Positions 26,276 through 35,324 of a stretch of DNA of 64,000 bases are shown one piece after another. Below the pieces are notes generated by a model. It searched no databases, was not told the DNA's origin, and saw nothing but the letters and a program-made list of their open reading frames with translations. The stretch's first letter is position 1, and every line of letters begins with the position of its first letter. The stretch covers positions 345,105 through 409,104 of the forward strand of contig ONUH01000001.1 in assembly GCA_900321035.1 (NCBI GenBank). Reading direction: 5' to 3'. Both the position numbers and the translations under genes were made by a program. The stretch comes from an uncultured Selenomonadales bacterium. GTDB taxonomy: Bacteria; Bacillota; Negativicutes; Selenomonadales; Selenomonadaceae.

Positions 26276-27667
26276 TTACATAGAATCCATATCGGCCTGC
26301 GCCGGATTGCCGAAGGAGCTCTTCGGAACCTGTACGCCGTGCAGCCGGAATTTTTCCAAGAAGCCGGGCTGCAAACCTGTGGATACGAAAGTCCCCACCG
26401 ATTTCCCGCTTTCGTCGATATGGGACTGCTCATAGCGGAAAAGATCCTGCAGGACGATGGTGTCGCCCTCCATTTTCTGCACCTCGGTAATATAGGTTAT
26501 CTTCCGGCTGCCGTCCTGGATGCGGGACTGCTGGATGATGAGGTCGATGGCCGAGGAAATCTGCTCGCGAATTGCCCGCACAGGGAAATCCATACCTGCC
26601 ATCAGCACCATCGTCTCAAGACGCGACAGCGCGTCTCTCGGGCTGTTGGCATGAGCCGTGGTCAGGGAACCGTCATGGCCCGTATTCATGGCCTGCAGCA
26701 TATCGAGAGCTTCGCCGGAACGAACCTCGCCCACGATGATGCGGTCCGGACGCATACGAAGCGCGTTCCGCACCAAATCGCGAATGGTAATCTCGCCCTT
26801 GCCTTCGATATTCGACGGGCGCGCCTCCAGCGTCACCACATGCTGCTGCTGGAGCCGAAGCTCCGCCGCGTCCTCGATGGTCACAATGCGTTCGTCATCC
26901 GGGATGAACGACGAAAGCACGTTCAGCGTCGTCGTCTTACCGGAGCCGGTGCCGCCGGAAACGAGGATATTGAGCCGCGCCTTGACGCAGGCGCGAAGGA
27001 ATTCCGCCATGTCTTCGCTCATGGAGCCGAATCCGATGAGATTATCCACGGACAGCGCCGTCTTGGAGAATTTACGGATGGTCACGCAGGGCCCCACCAG
27101 CGAAAGGGGATGGATGATGATGTTGACGCGGGATCCGTCGGCCAGGCGCGCGTCCACCAAAGGCGACGCCTCGTCCACACGACGGCCCAGCGGGCTCAAT
27201 ATGCGTTCGATGATGTTCATCAAATGCGCTTCGTCATGGAACTGCACTTTCGTCAGGGACAGCTTGCCCGCGCGCTCCACGAAGATCTGCTTCGGTCCGT
27301 TGATCATGACCTCGGTGATGGTGTCGTCTTTCAGGAGCGGCTCGATCGGTCCCAAGCCCAGCATCTCGTCGCAAATGTCCGCCACGATGCGCGCCCGGTC
27401 GCCCCTCGGCACGGCGAAAGGATTGTCGTCCAGCACTTTGGTACAGTAGGACGTAATCAGCGCCTCTACCTGTTCCCGGGAATTATCGCGTCCGGAAAGC
27501 AGCTGCCGCTCCTCGGCGCTCATCTCGTCCACGATCCGCCGATGGATATCCAGCTTTATCTCCTGATAGGCGTCTTCCGTCGCCTCCGAGCGCCGCCCGG
27601 CAAAAATCGGCCTCTGCCGGGGCTTTTCACCCGCAGGCCGCCCCAGCCGTTCCAACAATGCTGACAT
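26276..27667 (-). CDS. tadA: TadA/CpaF secretion ATPase
   Basis: Cytoplasmic hexameric ATPase of 463 residues that powers Flp pilus assembly. Walker A is GGTGSGKTTTLN (about residue 240). The Asp box region IVTIEDAAELRLQQQHVVTL and the Walker B region MRPDRIIVGEVRSGEALDML follow, then a His box (TGHDGSLTTAHANSPRDAL). The N-terminal part carries the CpaF-type helical domain. Encoded between tadE and tadC. Confidence 0.95.
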   Translation of the reverse strand: MSALLERLGRPAGEKPRQRPIFAGRRSEATEDAYQEIKLDIHRRIVDEMSAEERQLLSGRDNSREQVEALITSYCTKVLDDNPFAVPRGDRARIVADICDEMLGLGPIEPLLKDDTITEVMINGPKQIFVERAGKLSLTKVQFHDEAHLMNIIERILSPLGRRVDEASPLVDARLADGSRVNIIIHPLSLVGPCVTIRKFSKTALSVDNLIGFGSMSEDMAEFLRACVKARLNILVSGGTGSGKTTTLNVLSSFIPDDERIVTIEDAAELRLQQQHVVTLEARPSNIEGKGEITIRDLVRNALRMRPDRIIVGEVRSGEALDMLQAMNTGHDGSLTTAHANSPRDALSRLETMVLMAGMDFPVRAIREQISSAIDLIIQQSRIQDGSRKITYITEVQKMEGDTIVLQDLFRYEQSHIDESGKSVGTFVSTGLQPGFLEKFRLHGVQVPKSSFGNPAQADMDSM

Positions 27668-27720
27668 CTATACCCCACTCCATTTCCGCCGCACGGCGGC
27701 AATCCCCATTCGCGACTCCG

Positions 27721-28134
27721 TCACGAGGAAGGCTCCTTGTGCATGGAATAAAAAATTTTATATTGCTCCGGCAATGGCGCCCCCACAAAATCCATGACGC
27801 CCACGCCCGGAAAACCATGGTTCAAATCCACAGTCACGGTCACCGACACCGACGTGGAACTGTCATCGCCGCCAGCGATGGCAAAACTGCTTGCGCCCTT
27901 CCATTGGTAAAGATTCGTCAAAAGCGCCGGACTGCGCGCCTCTCTCTGAAACTCCGTTACAGCCGCCCCGGCGCCTTCAATGGAAGCATACCGCGCGCTC
28001 TCACGAGCCCAGTTGGAAAGCGTCAGATAGTCCGAATACAGAAGCCCTATATAAATCATTCCCCAAAAAAACAGGAAGAACAGGGGCAGCACCAGAGCGA
28101 ATTCCACTATGGCCTGTCCTTTTTGCCTTCTCAA
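27721..28134 (-). CDS. tadE: TadE-like minor pilin
   Basis: Protein of 137 residues from a TTG start. The N-terminus MRRQKGQAIVEFALVLPLFF is a class of prepilin signal: cleavage after Gly6 would leave Glu at +5 and Phe at +6. The TTG at 28134 was chosen because GGAGGTG lies 6 bases upstream and the product then begins just before the basic segment; the frame is open further upstream. It is probably processed by the prepilin peptidase encoded at 34518. Confidence 0.8.
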   Translation of the reverse strand: MRRQKGQAIVEFALVLPLFFLFFWGMIYIGLLYSDYLTLSNWARESARYASIEGAGAAVTEFQREARSPALLTNLYQWKGASSFAIAGGDDSSTSVSVTVTVDLNHGFPGVGVMDFVGAPLPEQYKIFYSMHKEPSS

Positions 28135-28240
28135 TGGCTCCACCTCCTTCACGGGAGGACTGCCTCCCGATTTCAGGCGGTCTTCCACATGAGCCGGACA
28201 GCCCGCCAATCACGGATGGATTGCGGGCGTGCCCGTCCGA

Positions 28241-28450
28241 TTATTTCTTCATATTGTCAAAGGACTGGGTAATGTTGGAAAAGACCTCGGAAACCTTGTC
28301 CTTCAGCCCGCCGGCGTTCGTAATCGCCACCGCAATTACCACGACGAAAGCCAAGATCAGCGCATACTCCACGATGCCCTGGCCTTTTTCCCCTAAATAA
28401 CGGCTCAGATAGCGCCCCTTGACATACTCCCACATCGCTTTCACAGCCAT
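28241..28450 (-). CDS. flp: Flp-type major pilin
   Basis: Prepilin of 69 residues. After 23 residues comes the processing site KG|QGIVEYALILAFVVVIAV, with Glu at +5 and Tyr at +6 as in Flp pilins, giving a 46-residue mature subunit. AAAGGGGGAGAA precedes the ATG. The 5' leader holds a perfect AAATATAA/TTATATTT hairpin (28476-28496), which may stabilise or separate the pilin transcript from the tadB part. Neighbours are tadB upstream and tadE downstream. Confidence 0.93.
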   Translation of the reverse strand: MAVKAMWEYVKGRYLSRYLGEKGQGIVEYALILAFVVVIAVAITNAGGLKDKVSEVFSNITQSFDNMKK

Positions 28451-28475
28451 ATTGTTCTCCCCCTTTTGAAAATAT

Positions 28476-28496
28476 AAATATAATGGCCTTATATTT
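28476..28496 (-). promoter_or_regulatory. hairpin in the flp 5' leader
   Basis: Perfect inverted repeat AAATATAA-x5-TTATATTT, 25 bases before the flp ATG. It fits an RNA stabiliser or processing element. A direct 10-base repeat (two copies of TCAAATAACC) lies just upstream at about 28507-28526. Confidence 0.4.
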
Positions 28497-28527
28497 AAGC
28501 TGACAGCTCAAATAACCTCAAATAACC

Positions 28528-29502
28528 TCACACTTCGATATCCACGATCCGATGGATGACGAAGAATCCGATGAGTTCCAGCACGAGAGCCACGCCGATG
28601 GCAACGCGCCCGATCTGGTCTTCCAAGAGCGGCGTAAGATACGTCGGATTCAGAATGGAAAGGATCGCCGCCAAAGCCAGCGGCAGCACCGCCAGCACCC
28701 AGCCGGACGCCCGCCCCTGCGCGGTCAGCGCCAGCACTTCCCGCCGCATACGGATGCGCTCGTTGATGGTGTTGCTGATGGAATCCAAAATCTGGGCCAG
28801 ATTTCCGCCCACCTGATGCTGGATCAATACGGCGGTGACGACGAGGGAAAACTCAGAACATCCCACCCGTACGTCCATATCTTCCAACGCTTTCTCCAAG
28901 CGGGTGCCCACGTTCATGTCCCGGATGGCGCGGGCAAATTCCTCGCTGACAGGCGGCTCCATCTCTTTTGATACCAGCTCCATCGCCTGCAAGAAACTGA
29001 ATCCGGCCCGCATGGCGTTTGCCACGGTCGTCAGGCAATCGCCGAGCTGATTGACGAACTCCTTGCGGCGTTTGTCAATGCGGTACAGGATATACACCCA
29101 TTCTCCCACCACGGCCACGATTGCCACAATGACGGCCACCAAAGGCTTCATGGTCAGAAGGAAGACGACCACGCCCGCCAGCAGACCGCCAAGAGCCGCG
29201 ATGACGAGAAATTCGGAACCGAGAATCGGCAGGCCCGCCTGCTGCATCTTCAAGTCGAGATTTTCCGCCCGCCGGATTTTTGCCAGACGCTTTCCCGCTT
29301 CCTTGACGAAGCCCATGAACTTCTCGTCCGACTTTTTCTGCCGATGCGGAAGCTCGGACGCCGGAGCCGGACCATACATGCCGTCGGCGTAATACCGCAT
29401 ACGCTGCCGAAGAACCGACCGGTTCCGACGCGTGTACTCAATGAAGAATACGAACATCAGGAATACGAGAACGCCGCAGACGACGGAAATCAGAATTGTC
29501 AT
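28528..29502 (-). CDS. tadB: TadB inner-membrane platform protein (T2SS F domain)
   Basis: Membrane protein of 324 residues. N-terminal segment ILISVVCGVLVFLMFVFFI; two central segments (FLVIAALGGLLAGVVVFLL and VIVAIVAVVGEWVYILY). The GspF-like domain is VNQLGDCLTTVANAMRAGFS. The ATG at 29502 overlaps the stop of the preceding TadZ gene (ATGA), so translation is coupled. Pairs with TadC. Confidence 0.9.
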   Translation of the reverse strand: MTILISVVCGVLVFLMFVFFIEYTRRNRSVLRQRMRYYADGMYGPAPASELPHRQKKSDEKFMGFVKEAGKRLAKIRRAENLDLKMQQAGLPILGSEFLVIAALGGLLAGVVVFLLTMKPLVAVIVAIVAVVGEWVYILYRIDKRRKEFVNQLGDCLTTVANAMRAGFSFLQAMELVSKEMEPPVSEEFARAIRDMNVGTRLEKALEDMDVRVGCSEFSLVVTAVLIQHQVGGNLAQILDSISNTINERIRMRREVLALTAQGRASGWVLAVLPLALAAILSILNPTYLTPLLEDQIGRVAIGVALVLELIGFFVIHRIVDIEV

Positions 29503-30629
29503 GGCGCACCCCACTGAATCCGGCGGCCCATGATGTCCTTGGATAAACGATTGATATTCTTGGAGAGCGGCGTATCCGGCTGGACGTCAACCGCCATGCG
29601 CCCGCTGTTTGCCGCCGCGGAAACGAGCAGATACTCATTGGGAATAATAGAGCTCACCGGGTATCCCAGCTCTTGCTCCAGAAGCTCCCGCTCTTTCTCC
29701 GTACAGGGCGAAACGCGGGTGAAAATCGTCTTGACGCGCTGCTCATAATCCGGCCATGCCTTGAATACGTCCAGCGCCCGCTTCATGTGCAGGACTTCAA
29801 AGCCGCCGCCTACCATCGCCACCACATAAGTGGTGTCGGCTAATTCCGCAGACGCCACAGAGATAGGATTGAACCCAGGCGGCAGGTCGATCAGCACATA
29901 GCGGAACAGACTCTGCGCCATGCGCACCAAATCCTCGAAAGGAGCAATCTCTACCATCTCCGCGAATTCCGGCTTTTTCGTTCCGCAGAGTACGCGGATA
30001 TTCTCCGCTTCCGGCACCGCCATAAAATAGGGATTCAACGTAATCGGCGAAAGGAATTTGACGTCGCGGGTCGCCTCCACGATGGTGCTCTTCGGCTCCA
30101 GATTGAAAAAAACGGCCATGTCCCCGAACTGCAGATCCGCGTCGATGATGCCCACGGGCTCGCCGCTTCGGGCGGCGAGACTCATAGCCAGATTCGCGAT
30201 GAGCGTCGTCTTGCCGCTCTTGCCCTTCGGGCTGAAAAAAGCCAGCACTTCCGAGCCTTGCGCCATGCCGCTCTTGCTGAAGGTTTGAACGGCTTCCGTC
30301 AATTCCTCGCTGGAAAACGGCTTTACCAAATAGCCTTTTGCGCCCGCCTGCGCGATCTGGTCGGACTCCTTCGCGTCCCAATGACTGCTGATGCAAAGAA
30401 TCGCCGCGCCGGGAAAGGCGGAGGCAAATTCCGGAACCAAGCCCAGATTTCCCTTTTCGTCAATATCCAAAAGAATGATGTTCGGCTTGAACATCGCCGA
30501 CTGCCCCAAAGCGTCCCCGGCCTGCTGATACCGGGCCGCCAGCGAAAATCCGGACGTCCCCCGGATCACGCTGGACAAACGTTCCAGCATCAGCCGGTTG
30601 TTCTCAACCAAAATCACCTGATAATCCAC
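29499..30629 (-). CDS. tadZ: TadZ/CpaE-like protein: receiver-like domain plus ParA-type ATPase
   Basis: Protein of 376 residues. Residues 1-120 are receiver-like, but the usual acidic pair is replaced (VILVENNRLML); the Asp-containing strand IILLDIDEKG and a Lys in LVKPFSSEEL remain. The rest is a MinD/ParA-type ATPase with Walker A FFSPKGKSGKTTLIANLA (about residue 131) and GIIDADLQFGDMAVFF. TadZ places the pilus machine at the cell pole. A second TadZ-like gene lies directly upstream. Confidence 0.88.
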   Translation of the reverse strand: MDYQVILVENNRLMLERLSSVIRGTSGFSLAARYQQAGDALGQSAMFKPNIILLDIDEKGNLGLVPEFASAFPGAAILCISSHWDAKESDQIAQAGAKGYLVKPFSSEELTEAVQTFSKSGMAQGSEVLAFFSPKGKSGKTTLIANLAMSLAARSGEPVGIIDADLQFGDMAVFFNLEPKSTIVEATRDVKFLSPITLNPYFMAVPEAENIRVLCGTKKPEFAEMVEIAPFEDLVRMAQSLFRYVLIDLPPGFNPISVASAELADTTYVVAMVGGGFEVLHMKRALDVFKAWPDYEQRVKTIFTRVSPCTEKERELLEQELGYPVSSIIPNEYLLVSAAANSGRMAVDVQPDTPLSKNINRLSKDIMGRRIQWGAP

Positions 30630-30647
30630 TTGCCAGCACCTGCCTAT

Positions 30648-31463
30648 TTAATTGAAGATGCGTTTAAACCATGACATACCGTTATTTTGGCTCGACTCAT
30701 CCGCCACTTCAAGATTCGTATAGCGCGCCACCAGCGCCCGCAAATCCCGCGCCAGCGCCGTATCGGCGTTGCGCACCAACGGAACGCCCGCCATCGTGGC
30801 GTCCCATGCAGCCCCGAAATCGTTGGGCAGAACATGGTAAAACGGCTCTCCCAAAATATTTTCCACGTCCTCCAAATCAATCTTCGTCTTGGAGTTGCTG
30901 CGGTTCAATACGAGTCGGATCTTGCCGTTCTCATAGCCGAGACTGCGGATCGTATCGCAGCCGATTTTCATGTTCTTGATGGTGGGAATGAAATCCACGA
31001 TGCCAAGGAACGTGATGATGGTGCTCATATCCATGATCATCAGGTTCATTTCGCTGAACGCCGACGTGGTGTCCGCCACCACGAAATCGAACCGGAACTG
31101 AAGCCGCTGCAGGATATGCTGCACGGCCGACGCCGACATATTGTACGCCTCGTCGATACGGAGCGGCGCCGCCATCACCGAAAATGAAATCTCGTCGCAC
31201 TTGTAAACATCTAAGAACTGCATCGCATCGAAAGCTTCCGCGTTCGATGCCGCCGCTTGCTGCGCGTCCGCAATCGTCCGCTCCGGCACAAGATGAAGAT
31301 AATTGCAAACGTCGCCAAACTGCAAATCAAGGTCCACAAGGCAGACGCGATAGCCCAACCGCGCCAGCTCGGCAGCCATATTGATAGCGACCAGCGTCTT
31401 TCCTACGGCCGACGCCGTGCTGAAGACCGTGATGACATTGCCACGACGCCCTTGCTCCTCCAT
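30648..31463 (-). CDS. second TadZ/CpaE-like ParA-family ATPase with altered P-loop
   Basis: Protein of 271 residues with no receiver domain. The P-loop is FSTASAVGKTLVAINMA: the GKT core is kept, but the first Lys of the deviant Walker A (KGGxGKT) is replaced by a small residue. LVDLDLQFGDVCNYL matches CpaE. It may form a heteromer with the TadZ encoded 18 bases downstream. Located between rcpA and tadZ. Confidence 0.82.
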   Translation of the reverse strand: MEEQGRRGNVITVFSTASAVGKTLVAINMAAELARLGYRVCLVDLDLQFGDVCNYLHLVPERTIADAQQAAASNAEAFDAMQFLDVYKCDEISFSVMAAPLRIDEAYNMSASAVQHILQRLQFRFDFVVADTTSAFSEMNLMIMDMSTIITFLGIVDFIPTIKNMKIGCDTIRSLGYENGKIRLVLNRSNSKTKIDLEDVENILGEPFYHVLPNDFGAAWDATMAGVPLVRNADTALARDLRALVARYTNLEVADESSQNNGMSWFKRIFN

Positions 31464-31502
31464 GCGCGCGGCCTCCTTTCCATGCTGTTTCTTTGCCTTG
31501 CT

Positions 31503-33293
31503 TTACTGCGCGGCTTTAGCCGCTTCATTCGCCGCCGCGGCGTCGTCCGCGGGGTACTCTACCCGAGCCCAGGCGTTCCCCGGCCGAACACGGGACCCGG
31601 ATGCCCCGCTGTCGCGCCACTCGTTGACGGCAGCTTCCCGCGCTTCCCGGGCGCGGTTCTCTTCCTCTATCTCCGCCGCCGTCTTCCCGGCGCTGCGGTT
31701 GGCGTCCGCCGGATTCGGCGCCTGGGCCGCCTCTACGGCCGCCTCGGATTCCGGAGCATTAGGCCTCGCCCATGCGTTCCCCGGCTTCACGCGGGGCACG
31801 GAATTCTCGCGGGCGCGCCATGCCGCTTCCACTTCTTCCCGCTCCTTGCGGGCGCGCTCCTCTTCCGCTTTCGCTCTCTCGGCGTTGCGGTCCGCGTTGA
31901 GATCGACGTCCTTGCGCGCCTTCTCCTCCTCACGGCCTTTATCGTAATACTTCTGCATCTTTTCCGACATACGGGCCGGCGTATTCTCATCCACGATGAC
32001 CGGCGTAATCAGGATAATCAGCTCACGCCGCTCGGTGGAGGTCTCCGTATGCTTGAAGAACTCGCCGATGATCGGGATGTCGCCCAACAGCGGCACCTTG
32101 GCAACGGTCTTGACGTCCTCCGAATTCAGGAGGCCGCCTACGACCATGGTGGAGCCGTTGTCCAGATGCACGATGGAATGCGCCTCCCGTGCCGTGATGG
32201 CGGGCACGGTGGTAGAACTTGTCACCACGGAGTTGGAATAATCGAGACGGCTGACGCCCGCATGGACTTCCGCCGTAATCATGCCGTCTTCATCCACCGT
32301 GGGCCGGATGTGGAGCCGAATGCCGTAATCCTTCCACTCGATGGTCTGACCGCCGGTCTGGTGATCGACCGGCACCGGGAGCTGCCCGCCGATGAAGATC
32401 TTCGCCTTAGCCCCGCTCATCGTGGAAACGCTCGGGCGGGAAAGCACTTTCGCCTTCCCTTGCTGAATCAGGAGATTCAGGGAAGCGTTGATCTTCGAGA
32501 AATGATTCCATGGCCAGAAATTAGAATCATGGCTTTCCGCGAAAGATTCGCCGCCGTAGAACTGTCCGATGGTCGAAAAGGTAATGCCGCCCGCCGCGTC
32601 CGTGCTGGCCCATTTGAAGCCGAGATTCTGCGCGTCGTTGCTGCCAATCTCGATGAGCTGGGCCTCCAAACGAATCTGGGACGGATGCTCGATGGTCAGT
32701 AGATCCACGACGTTCGGATAAATCCGATTAGAGCGATAATCAAAGTCGTACTCGAAATCACTGCCGTTAGATATGCCCCGTGCCGCCGACGAAGTGCCGG
32801 AATCCGTGCTGTCCTTCTCCGTCGTGTCGCCGGTGTAAAGGCTGGCCACTTTCAGCGCCATGTCATGCTCGGCCTGATTCTTGACGGTGCCGCGCAGAAG
32901 CACCCGTCGGCCCGTGCCGCCCTCGGTGGGCACCACCTGCACCCGCACCCTGGGCAAGCCGATCATCCGCTGGATGGCCCGCGCCTGCCCGATATCGTCA
33001 ATCCCAACAGTGACGACGTAATCCTCCACGGCGCCGTTCGCGTACCATACGAACAAATTCGTAGAGCCGGGCGCGACGCCCACGATCAGTACCTCGGAAT
33101 CAAATCCCGAAGGCCGCACCACGTCCGCGATTGCCGGATTCGCAACGGCGATATTGGTGATCACGTCGCCGCCCTGAAAATGGAAACTGCCGTTCAAGTC
33201 AATATCAATATATTCCGCCGCATACGCCGCCGGAGAAACAAGAGCCGTCCCCGCAAAGCCGAGCGCCGCAACACCATATTTCCATCGATTCAT
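31503..33293 (-). CDS. rcpA: RcpA/CpaC outer-membrane secretin of the tad system
   Basis: Protein of 596 residues: signal peptide (VAALGFAGTALVSPAAYA), pilus/secretin N-domain, BON-like segment (RRVLLRGTVKNQAEHDMALK), then the secretin core (GIRLHIRPTVDEDGMITAEV, SIVHLDNGSTMVVGGLL). Residues from about 435 form a charged Ala/Glu/Arg-rich tail not found in standard secretins. In it the motif RV-K/R-PGNAWAR occurs twice (RVKPGNAWAR and RVRPGNAWAR). The tail may reach into the periplasm as a binding module. It follows rcpC by 3 bases. Confidence 0.9.
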   Translation of the reverse strand: MNRWKYGVAALGFAGTALVSPAAYAAEYIDIDLNGSFHFQGGDVITNIAVANPAIADVVRPSGFDSEVLIVGVAPGSTNLFVWYANGAVEDYVVTVGIDDIGQARAIQRMIGLPRVRVQVVPTEGGTGRRVLLRGTVKNQAEHDMALKVASLYTGDTTEKDSTDSGTSSAARGISNGSDFEYDFDYRSNRIYPNVVDLLTIEHPSQIRLEAQLIEIGSNDAQNLGFKWASTDAAGGITFSTIGQFYGGESFAESHDSNFWPWNHFSKINASLNLLIQQGKAKVLSRPSVSTMSGAKAKIFIGGQLPVPVDHQTGGQTIEWKDYGIRLHIRPTVDEDGMITAEVHAGVSRLDYSNSVVTSSTTVPAITAREAHSIVHLDNGSTMVVGGLLNSEDVKTVAKVPLLGDIPIIGEFFKHTETSTERRELIILITPVIVDENTPARMSEKMQKYYDKGREEEKARKDVDLNADRNAERAKAEEERARKEREEVEAAWRARENSVPRVKPGNAWARPNAPESEAAVEAAQAPNPADANRSAGKTAAEIEEENRAREAREAAVNEWRDSGASGSRVRPGNAWARVEYPADDAAAANEAAKAAQ

Positions 33294-33296
33294 GCC

Positions 33297-34250
33297 TTAT
33301 TTCCCCCTGCTCGCTTGTGTTCCGCGAATAATCTCCATCTGGCTGCCCGGGTCGGACGGATCCGACGCCACAGCAGGACGCGCTCCCTGCGCCGCCGAAG
33401 GCGCAGGCGCTGCAGCCGGAGGCGCCGTCTGCGTCGCCCGGCCCTTGAAGAAGCTGTATTCCGTATCCAGCATATACATATTGGCAGGCTTATAAGGCCG
33501 AAGCGCGAGATAAATCTGTCCAGCCCGCGCCGCCACGGCAAGGCGAAGCTCCTCTTCAGGCCGCACGGCCAGCGTAGCAGTCATCGGCTTTTCGCCTGAA
33601 AACGCGTTGTCCAGTTTCCCTTTCAGGTCGCTGCCGCTCTTCGTTTCCTGCTGCTGATTCCCATCCGTGCGCTCCGCCGTATTGTTGACGCCCAGGAGCA
33701 GCACGTTCTGCAGGATGACCTCGCCCGTTATCCTCGTGCTGTCCATCTTCTCGGTGATGAACATCACGTCCACATAGTCGCCCGGCTTCAGGAAACCGGA
33801 AACGCCCGTCACATCGGTGACGGCCACGGACATGGCCCGGCGATCCGGCGGGATGACGCCCGTGAACCCCGAATCCTTAACGCTCTGATAGAGCTTCTTT
33901 TCCGTGAGGATATCGCCCGCCATGACGGCGACACGGGTAGGCCGCCCCGCAAGCCCCTGGATTTCCGTCAACGCGCCTGCAGGCGCCATCGACGACGGAA
34001 CCTCGACTAATTGCAGCATGCTTTCCCGAATCTGTTCCCGTGCCTTGATGTCGGCCTTTGCCTGCACAACCTTGACCATCTGCATTGTCGGCTGCTGCGT
34101 CTGCTCCTGTTTTTCCTCGCTTCCCACCAAACGTGACAAGCCCCAGTACAGCACCGCAAACGTCAAAAGCCCGGCCACACCGGCCATCATTAAAAGTTGC
34201 TTGGGGGTAAAACCCTCCATCAGAGAAGACATCTTCTCGCCAAACTTCAC
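33297..34250 (-). CDS. rcpC: RcpC/CpaB tad pilus assembly protein
   Basis: Protein of about 317 residues. One N-terminal membrane segment (LLMMAGVAGLLTFAVLYWGL) and a SAF domain (about residues 60-125; IKAREQIRESMLQLVEVPSS). Then VTDVTGVSGFLKPGDYVDVMF, the CpaB signature, and a C-terminal region rich in Ala and Pro. First gene of the tad operon. The GTG at 34250 was chosen because AAGGGGGA lies about 7 bases upstream; GTG at 34253 and ATG at 34235 are alternatives. Confidence 0.88.
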   Translation of the reverse strand: MKFGEKMSSLMEGFTPKQLLMMAGVAGLLTFAVLYWGLSRLVGSEEKQEQTQQPTMQMVKVVQAKADIKAREQIRESMLQLVEVPSSMAPAGALTEIQGLAGRPTRVAVMAGDILTEKKLYQSVKDSGFTGVIPPDRRAMSVAVTDVTGVSGFLKPGDYVDVMFITEKMDSTRITGEVILQNVLLLGVNNTAERTDGNQQQETKSGSDLKGKLDNAFSGEKPMTATLAVRPEEELRLAVAARAGQIYLALRPYKPANMYMLDTEYSFFKGRATQTAPPAAAPAPSAAQGARPAVASDPSDPGSQMEIIRGTQASRGK

Positions 34251-34376
34251 CACGATTCCCCCTTGGACTGCCATATGCCCAATACGCAGCCGTGTTCTAT
34301 GTTCCCGTAAAGCGGAAAACAAACCTCTATAGGCTTCGGTTCCTATCCGAAACGGCGGAACTGTTGCCTTTGACAT

Positions 34377-34386
34377 ATTATAGCAC
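34377..34386 (-). promoter_or_regulatory. extended -10 promoter of the tad operon
   Basis: Minus strand TGCTATAAT: TATAAT at 34377-34382 with the extended TG at 34384-34385. No good -35. The leader is about 120 bases. Confidence 0.55.
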
Positions 34387-34517
34387 TAACTTCCCCGCAG
34401 TTCCATAGGGAAAACTTTTTCTTTTCTTCGACAAGCCTTTGATTTTCAAAGAAAATATGATAAGCTGTATAGTGCGAACACTTTATATACAACATTTTGT
34501 GGTTGCAGGTGCTTTTC

Positions 34518-35216
34518 ATGACAAACAATAGTACTTTTTTCTTATTTCTTTGTGCGCTCTCGATTTTGTTTGCAGAGGCAACTTCACGTTGCATCTGCAT
34601 CCTTTATCGGAGAAATATCGCCTTGCTGCCGTCCGTCCCGACGCAAGTCCCTATCTTTCGCCGTCCGCTCCTCGCACTTGGATTTTTCCTCTGTGCGAAA
34701 CTGCTTTTGGCAAAGGCCGGAGGTTCGTTCCTTCTGCCCGCCGTGACGACCGGCGTTCCCGGCAAGGCCGCCTTTTGGCTTCTGATTCCGGGCGTTTTCC
34801 TGCTGCTCGTCATCACTGTCACCGATTTTGAGCAACGCCTCATTTTCGACGATACGACCCTTCCCCTTGCCATTTTGGGGTTGGCGCAGTCCATCGCGTT
34901 ATCCTGCGCGGCGGCTTCCTATGCGCCGCTTTTGAAAAATCTTTTCGCCGCCGTTGCCGGCGGCTTGATCTTTTTGGCGCTGGCTTATCTGACACGGGGA
35001 GGCGTCGGCGGCGGGGACGTAAAGCTCATTGCCGCCCTCGGCCTTTGGCTCGGCCCTGAACGATTGACCGCCGTGGTCTGCGTCGGCTTTTTTATTGGCG
35101 GGCTTGCCGCGCTCTTATTGCTTCTCACGGGACAAAAAAAGCGGAAGGACGCATTCGCTTACGGCCCATGCTTCACTCTCCCGGCCATCTTGGCTTTGCT
35201 CACCGGAATTTTTTAA
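34518..35216 (+). CDS. prepilin peptidase (type IV/CpaA-TadV family)
   Basis: Membrane protein of 232 residues with several hydrophobic segments. The two catalytic aspartates are in VTDFEQRLIFDD and GVGGGDVKLIAALGLWLG, the latter a hallmark of A24 peptidases. It probably cleaves the Flp and TadE prepilins encoded in the adjacent divergent operon. The N-terminal methyltransferase Cys motifs are not seen. The ATG at 34518 has AGGTG in front; an in-frame ATG at 34497 is an alternative. An inverted-repeat relic and terminators follow the stop. Confidence 0.88.
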   Translation: MTNNSTFFLFLCALSILFAEATSRCICILYRRNIALLPSVPTQVPIFRRPLLALGFFLCAKLLLAKAGGSFLLPAVTTGVPGKAAFWLLIPGVFLLLVITVTDFEQRLIFDDTTLPLAILGLAQSIALSCAAASYAPLLKNLFAAVAGGLIFLALAYLTRGGVGGGDVKLIAALGLWLGPERLTAVVCVGFFIGGLAALLLLLTGQKKRKDAFAYGPCFTLPAILALLTGIF

Positions 35217-35230
35217 GGAAACGCCGAATA
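35217..35230. repeat. solo end of the 16.5-kb MITE family (relic)
   Basis: GGAAACGCCGAATAA, directly after the prepilin-peptidase stop, matches the outer end of the 16496-16654 element (GGAAACACTGAATAA on the opposite strand of the right end) at 13 of 15 bases. No partner end was found nearby. Confidence 0.4.
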
Positions 35231-35313
35231 AAAAAGTTGAGGTAAGAACTTCTTTCTTGCCTCAACTTTTTTGACAGCGCGCGAGGCCCCGGAAAATCCG
35301 GGGCCTTTTTTTC
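35230..35313. terminator. two tandem terminators between converging genes
   Basis: First hairpin 35230-35272: AAAAAAGTTGAGG pairs with CCTCAACTTTTTT, with T-runs both ways. Second hairpin about 35285-35306: GGCCCCGG-AAAAT-CCGGGGCC followed by T7 on the plus strand only. They separate the prepilin peptidase (+) from leuD (-). Confidence 0.88.
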
Positions 35314-35324
35314 GTCGTGCGTTT

